Source of the DNA: Tridacna crocea
Lineage: Eukaryota > Mollusca > Bivalvia > Cardiida > Cardiidae
DNA length: 64,000 nt
Assembly (NCBI GenBank): GCA_943736015.1
Contig: OX031073.1
Location: forward strand, 24,827,210 to 24,891,209
Direction: 5' to 3'
Every line of letters starts with the position of its first letter. Positions within the stretch are counted from its first letter, which is position 1. The position numbers and the translations under genes were made by a program. A model generated the notes under the pieces. It searched no databases. It saw nothing but the letters and a program-made list of their open reading frames with translations, and had not been told where the DNA came from. Positions 63,101 through 64,000 of this stretch are shown here, piece after piece.

Positions 63101-63788
63101 TTTCAAATTAATATGAGCTCTTCTAATTCCAAGAATAAAATTTAACTTTCAGATCTCAAAATACTCAGATGGTAATCCACAAAGGTGGTCAGCCACAAAG
63201 GGTGTTAATTTAAAAAAAGGTCACCCAATATGATTTTCTAACCCATGATTATAGTATTGAGGAAATAAATTTTGTTTATTTCTAGATCAGAAAGTTTCTG
63301 GAGTCAGAATAATTTCATGTATTACTAATATTGAACAGGTTTCTGATACTGGAGAAAGTTTAGGAATATCATTTCTTCATCTAGATGTTTCTACATGTAT
63401 ATTATAAAGATCATGGCTTTTACATAGACTTTTATTGTTGAACGTAAATAATACACTGATTTGAAGCAATGGAACATCAAGAAAGGTGATAACACCTAAA
63501 AGCAAACACTTGCCATTATAATTTGACATACTTGGTGGGAAGGTGGTGGTTAAATTATAACATGATTCATAATGCATGCCTGATGTTGTTAAACTTTAGA
63601 TGGTTGGACGAAATTACGACGGAATGACACTTTTTTCTTTTATTTCAGTGGTAAGCTTCAAGTTCAGATAGGAGACCATGTGACGACAAAACATCATAAG
63701 AGCGGTTATGTCCGCTATATTGGCCATGTGGACAAACTGACCAATCAGACAAGCTCACTGTTTATTGGACTAGAAGCAGATGACCAAG
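48039..63788 (+). CDS. Coiled-coil protein with CAP-Gly-like domain; 10 exons, 3' end outside window
   Basis: Join of 48039..48192, 50511..50649, 51780..51942, 54223..54377, 56040..56516, 59037..59116, 60475..60563, 61186..61310, 61970..62110 and 63649..63788 gives 1663 nt, or 554 codons in frame. I do not recognise the gene. Visible parts in order: an acidic N-terminus; a helical block (about 60-105) with AARAVAFVVNSTRKG, LCADVAHLMRSKQ and LERKLYMLKKENE; Ser-rich linker (105-200); a long low-complexity acidic region (205-360) ending in SLLERRRVSLPEM; a coiled coil (about 385-420, VNAKLEEELNVARQEIDHL); an Asn/Ser-rich stretch; a Cys cluster CKCSAC; then IGDHVTTKHH and GYVRYIGHVD with LFIGLEADDQ. 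The last block looks like the first half of a CAP-Gly domain, which binds EEY/F tails of tubulin and EB proteins. A cytoskeletal scaffold is the likely role, by inference. Confidence 0.75.
48318..48575 (+). mobile_element. Family D MITE
   Basis: GCAACACGCGAAAAGGGGCA and its inverted partner CCTCTTTTCGCGGGTTGC form the ends. The inner hairpin is CTCGGATCAGCCTGCGCAG / CTGCGCAGGCTGATCCGAG. It lies in intron 1 of the CAP-Gly-like gene. Confidence 0.75.
48725..48757. repeat. Poly-C tract
   Basis: C runs of 7, 18 or so broken by TC; the length is uncertain. Confidence 0.85.
49146..49352. mobile_element. Family H palindromic MITE
   Basis: GGGTCCGTATTCACCGACCA faces TGGTTGGTGAATACAGACCC. The centre ATTGGCTAAACCATTTGG / TTTAGCCAATCAGAAG has no spacer. 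It is the same family as 58348-58552. Confidence 0.8.
49471..49945 (-). mobile_element. Family A MITE with triplicated core
   Basis: TTAA at the left, CTAA at the right. Three hairpin cores (about 49578, 49697 and 49818) are in tandem, each with GTGGATCGGGTAGAAAAC before it and AAAGGCTTCTATCTCAGG after it; the unit is about 120 bp. Confidence 0.85.
50198..50385 (+). mobile_element. Family D MITE, shorter copy
   Basis: TTGCAACACGCGAAAAGGG / CCCTTTCCGCATATTGCAA ends; hairpin GTCTCGGATCAGCCTGCGC with complement. Confidence 0.7.
50511..50649 (+). CDS. CAP-Gly/coiled-coil gene exon 2
   Basis: Acceptor T8-CAG/AC, donor AAAG/GTAAGG, phase 1 in and 2 out. It encodes DSSNEIVGLMEDKEIAARAV and IPLCADVAHLMRSKQ, predicted helical. 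Confidence 0.82.
50703..51180 (+). repeat. Tandem array, three units of about 165 bp
   Basis: Units start near 50708, 50872 and 51040 with GGGCCAGTTTTGACCCC and share ATATCAAAGCTGTACGCC, TTTTAAAGTTATCC and ATGTTCAAACTTGTGACTCC. They lie just after exon 2 of the CAP-Gly-like gene, and the array sequence is in its intron. Confidence 0.88.
51478..51653 (+). mobile_element. Family A MITE that has lost its hairpin
   Basis: Both shoulders are present (CTTTTACCAAACAAGCCC; GGTAAAGAGTTAA), but the core is replaced by GAAAACATTTTTTCTAACC, a clean internal deletion. Confidence 0.78.
51780..51942 (+). CDS. CAP-Gly/coiled-coil gene exon 3
   Basis: Acceptor CACTTTTAG/T, donor TCAG/GTAAGT, phase 2 in and 0 out. 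LERKLYMLKKENEAFR continues the helix of exon 2, followed by a Ser/Pro segment and ENCIKALQEQSLAVQ. Confidence 0.82.
52136..52245. mobile_element. Family B hairpin element
   Basis: ACAGTGTAGATCTAAGATCAG-type arm (split ACAGTGTAGATC, TAAGATCAGACTGCAT) with complement CTGATCTTGATCTACACTAT. Confidence 0.65.
52335..52500 (+). mobile_element. tRNA-derived SINE (SINE-3), copy 1
   Basis: The head AAGCTCGGTGGTTTAGGTAT and B box ATCGGTTCGAATCCCGCC, with a short tail TTACGGGAGACACTTCCTTC. A matching tail (GGGAGACCACTCCTTTATGC) at 52266 suggests a second truncated copy directly upstream. Confidence 0.65.
52505..53053 (+). mobile_element. Family K element, copy 1
   Basis: Ends TTAAAGGTGGGTATTTAGAA and CTGAAGGGCCACCTTTAA are inverted over AAAGGTGG. 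It is 550 bp and contains GTCGACCTGAGCCGTAG and TCGACTACTGGGGTTTTATG. It has a highly similar direct copy 1.1 kb downstream. Confidence 0.8.
53062..53172 (+). mobile_element. tRNA-derived SINE (SINE-3), copy 2
   Basis: Shares AACG(T)GG/GAGGATATTTG and the B box TGGGTTCGAATCCCGCCAGA with the copy at 52335, about 730 bp upstream. It is wedged between the family-K copy at 52505-53053 and a family-C hairpin. Confidence 0.6.
53175..53330. mobile_element. Family C hairpin element
   Basis: GCAAAAAGGTTTCGACCCAG and TCGATACATTTTTTGCAA around TTAGCCTGCGTGGACTGTGC. Confidence 0.65.
53336..53600 (+). mobile_element. Family E MITE, copy 1
   Basis: TGTGACCCATCACGCAAAAA faces TTGCTTGATGGGTCACAT. Hairpin CGAAAAGTGTCAACCCTGG / TTGGCACTTTTCGCAGTTC around CAGACTGCGCAATTCGCGC. 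Confidence 0.75.
53631..54179 (+). mobile_element. Family K element, copy 2
   Basis: Same ends and order as 52505-53053; it stops about 44 bp before exon 4 of the CAP-Gly-like gene. Confidence 0.8.
54223..54377 (+). CDS. CAP-Gly/coiled-coil gene exon 4
   Basis: Acceptor AATTTCCAG/GAG, donor CAAAG/GTAAAT, phase 0 in and 2 out. It encodes ELYRSNSRCSDSSSTYSYS and ARLFGVQYSPVTDHENRK, a Ser-rich, probably disordered part. The ORF seen in another frame here is a shadow. Confidence 0.78.
54540..54715. mobile_element. Family F MITE, copy 3
   Basis: Core GAAACCCAATGTTGAGGG, ATTAGAATCGTCTCGATGAG and complement; the ends are eroded (CACACCCTTTAATTGGAGCC). Confidence 0.55.
55098..55595. mobile_element. 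Family I foldback element, copy 2
   Basis: GTCAATAGTCCAAACTGGAA at the left faces AGATTCCAATGTTGCCTACG at the right, with CAGATCCGGATTCTGG / CAGATTCCGGATCTGCCC inside. A-rich and T-rich centre. Confidence 0.7.
56040..56516 (+). CDS. CAP-Gly/coiled-coil gene exon 5 (largest)
   Basis: Acceptor TTTTTTAATAG/A, phase 2 in. 159 residues of acidic, Ser/Asn-rich sequence ending in PVPRSLLERRRVSLPEM and HAMRV. The donor is taken as GTCAG/GTTGGT (phase 2) because it alone joins in frame to the next exon; the site is weaker than usual. The frame runs on into the intron for some 24 codons before a stop. Confidence 0.75.
56517..59036. other. Intron 5 of the CAP-Gly-like gene
   Basis: A 2.5-kb intron. 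It holds a family-B remnant (57055-57130), a family-H remnant (57970-58150) and the full family-H copy at 58348-58552. The rest shows no recognisable exon or repeat. Confidence 0.55.
58348..58552. mobile_element. Family H palindromic MITE, copy 2
   Basis: GGGTCCGTGTTCACCAACCA / TGGTTGGTGAATACGGTCC with centre TTCTGATTGGCTAAATCATT and complement. Confidence 0.8.
59037..59116 (+). CDS. CAP-Gly/coiled-coil gene exon 6 (predicted short exon)
   Basis: Needed to reconcile phases: exon 5 ends in phase 2 and exon 7 is open only from phase 1. Acceptor CGCTCCAG/A, donor AACT/GTTAAG. It encodes PKQSKQIQCCMTN and ETDQAMEDQFLN, and the last part runs smoothly into the coiled coil of exon 7. No homologue is known to me. 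Confidence 0.6.
59117..60156. other. Intron 6, T-rich stretch
   Basis: The sequence is strongly T-rich with many TTTCATT/ATTTCTT words. The long plus-strand ORFs at 59532-59973 are by-products of this composition (Phe/Ser/Leu-rich, no domain). Confidence 0.6.
60157..60385 (-). mobile_element. Family A MITE copy
   Basis: TTAA at both ends; near-perfect core with the centre ATGCTCGTTACCAGCAT (one mismatch). It ends 90 bp before exon 7. Confidence 0.85.
60475..60563 (+). CDS. CAP-Gly/coiled-coil gene exon 7
   Basis: Acceptor T10-GCAG/CT, donor GGAG/GTAAAG, phase 1 in and 0 out; the other two frames hit stops. VRVNAKLEEELNVARQEID then HLKKRISKME is a clear heptad-repeat coiled coil. Confidence 0.82.
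61186..61310 (+). CDS. CAP-Gly/coiled-coil gene exon 8
   Basis: Acceptor CTTTGAAAG/GCA, donor TCTAG/GTAATC, phase 0 in and 2 out. It encodes ACGAIPKSYSNYHEDDKN and a Ser/Asn/Thr-rich stretch. The longer basic ORF overlapping here in another frame (about 61100-61324) does not connect in phase. Confidence 0.68.
61632..61892 (+). mobile_element. Family E MITE, copy 2
   Basis: GTTACCCTTCACGCAAAAAG to CCTTTTTGCGTGATCAGTC; the same interior as 53336-53600, with a more diverged hairpin. It ends about 80 bp before exon 9. Confidence 0.7.
61970..62110 (+). CDS. CAP-Gly/coiled-coil gene exon 9
   Basis: Donor GTCAA/GTGAGT is good. The acceptor (CCAAGAG/C, start at 61970) is chosen for phase and lacks a strong pyrimidine tract, so the left edge is uncertain by some tens of bases. 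It encodes GPLPGCKCSACQEAM and SHYCDQYLEEPARYTV. The C-x-C-x2-C plus H-x-x-C spacing could bind a metal. Confidence 0.72.
62111..63648. other. Intron 9 of the CAP-Gly-like gene
   Basis: A degraded family-A remnant at about 62380-62565 (CGTCTGCAAATGCTTTTAAT). Otherwise AT-rich sequence with no recognised feature. Confidence 0.5.
63649..63788 (+). CDS. CAP-Gly/coiled-coil gene exon 10 (CAP-Gly-like, first half)
   Basis: Acceptor TTTTATTTCAG/T, donor CAAG/GTATTA, phase 2 in and 1 out. It encodes KLQVQIGDHVTTKHHKSGYV then RYIGHVDKLTNQTSSLFIG and LEADDQ. The pattern (hydrophobic-G-x-x-V, G-x-V-R-Y-I-G, F-I-G-hydrophobic-E) is that of CAP-Gly up to its GKNDG motif, which would fall in the next exon beyond the window. 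Confidence 0.82.
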
Positions 63789-64000
63789 GTATTATGGGTT
63801 GCATTTTTCCATATTTTGATAAGCACGCTTTGCTCTAGAATTAATGCATGTCAAAAATTCATTTAAAAATTATTTAGACAATCATAATATAGGTGCAAGA
63901 TCCGAGAGACTGGGATTCAAATCTCAATTCGATTCAACTAGTCTATGAGGTCATTGCCATAGAGTTGAGTCAGCAGCAATTTTAGATATAGTCTGTTTAC

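Overview
This window reads as intron-rich, AT-rich animal nuclear DNA. It most resembles a bivalve mollusc or another lophotrochozoan; this is an inference from the gene set, the tRNA-derived SINEs and the very heavy load of small palindromic elements. There are no operons, no CRISPR array and no convincing tRNA or rRNA gene. Three spliced genes can be assembled by joining exons at GT-AG sites with matching codon phase.

Gene 1 (minus strand, 12570 down to 263, continuing past the left edge) is BBS9/PTHB1, a subunit of the BBSome ciliary cargo coat. Eleven exons give 427 codons in one open frame, about the N-terminal half of the protein. Gene 2 (plus strand, 23612-29083) is a complete four-exon GM2-activator-like gene: a 201-residue secreted lysosomal lipid-binding protein with a signal peptide. 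Gene 3 (plus strand, 48039 to beyond 64000) has ten exons giving 554 codons. It encodes a coiled-coil protein whose last visible exon resembles the first half of a CAP-Gly (microtubule-binding) domain; I cannot name it.

The rest is a mosaic of repeats. The dominant one, called family A here, is a TTAA-flanked element of about 230 bp with CCC..GGG ends. In its middle lies a 65-bp inverted repeat with almost no spacer. More than 40 copies or remnants are present, and several share one TTAA with a neighbour. The strand given for a family-A copy is a convention: plus means the half ending in TTTGGTAAAGGGTTAA lies on the right. Other families are B (GATCAGACTGCAC hairpin, also TTAA-flanked), C, D and E (hairpins around a CAGCCTGCGCAG-type core), F (CTCATTAGAAT hairpin), G (GGTTTATCGTTC hairpins), H (TTTAGCCAATCAGA hairpin), I (530-bp foldback), J (TTTATTTCATCAGC ends), K (about 550 bp, AAAGGTGG ends), M (485-bp inverted arms) and S (TTAAGGTAGT ends). 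There are four tandem arrays, at least three SINE families, and a rearranged Ty3/Gypsy fragment.

Layout: 0-12.6 kb BBS9; 12.6-23.6 kb intergenic repeats; 23.6-29.1 kb GM2-activator gene; 29.1-48.0 kb intergenic repeats, tandem arrays and the retroelement scrap; 48.0-64.0 kb the CAP-Gly/coiled-coil gene. The three genes show no functional link beyond being neighbours.
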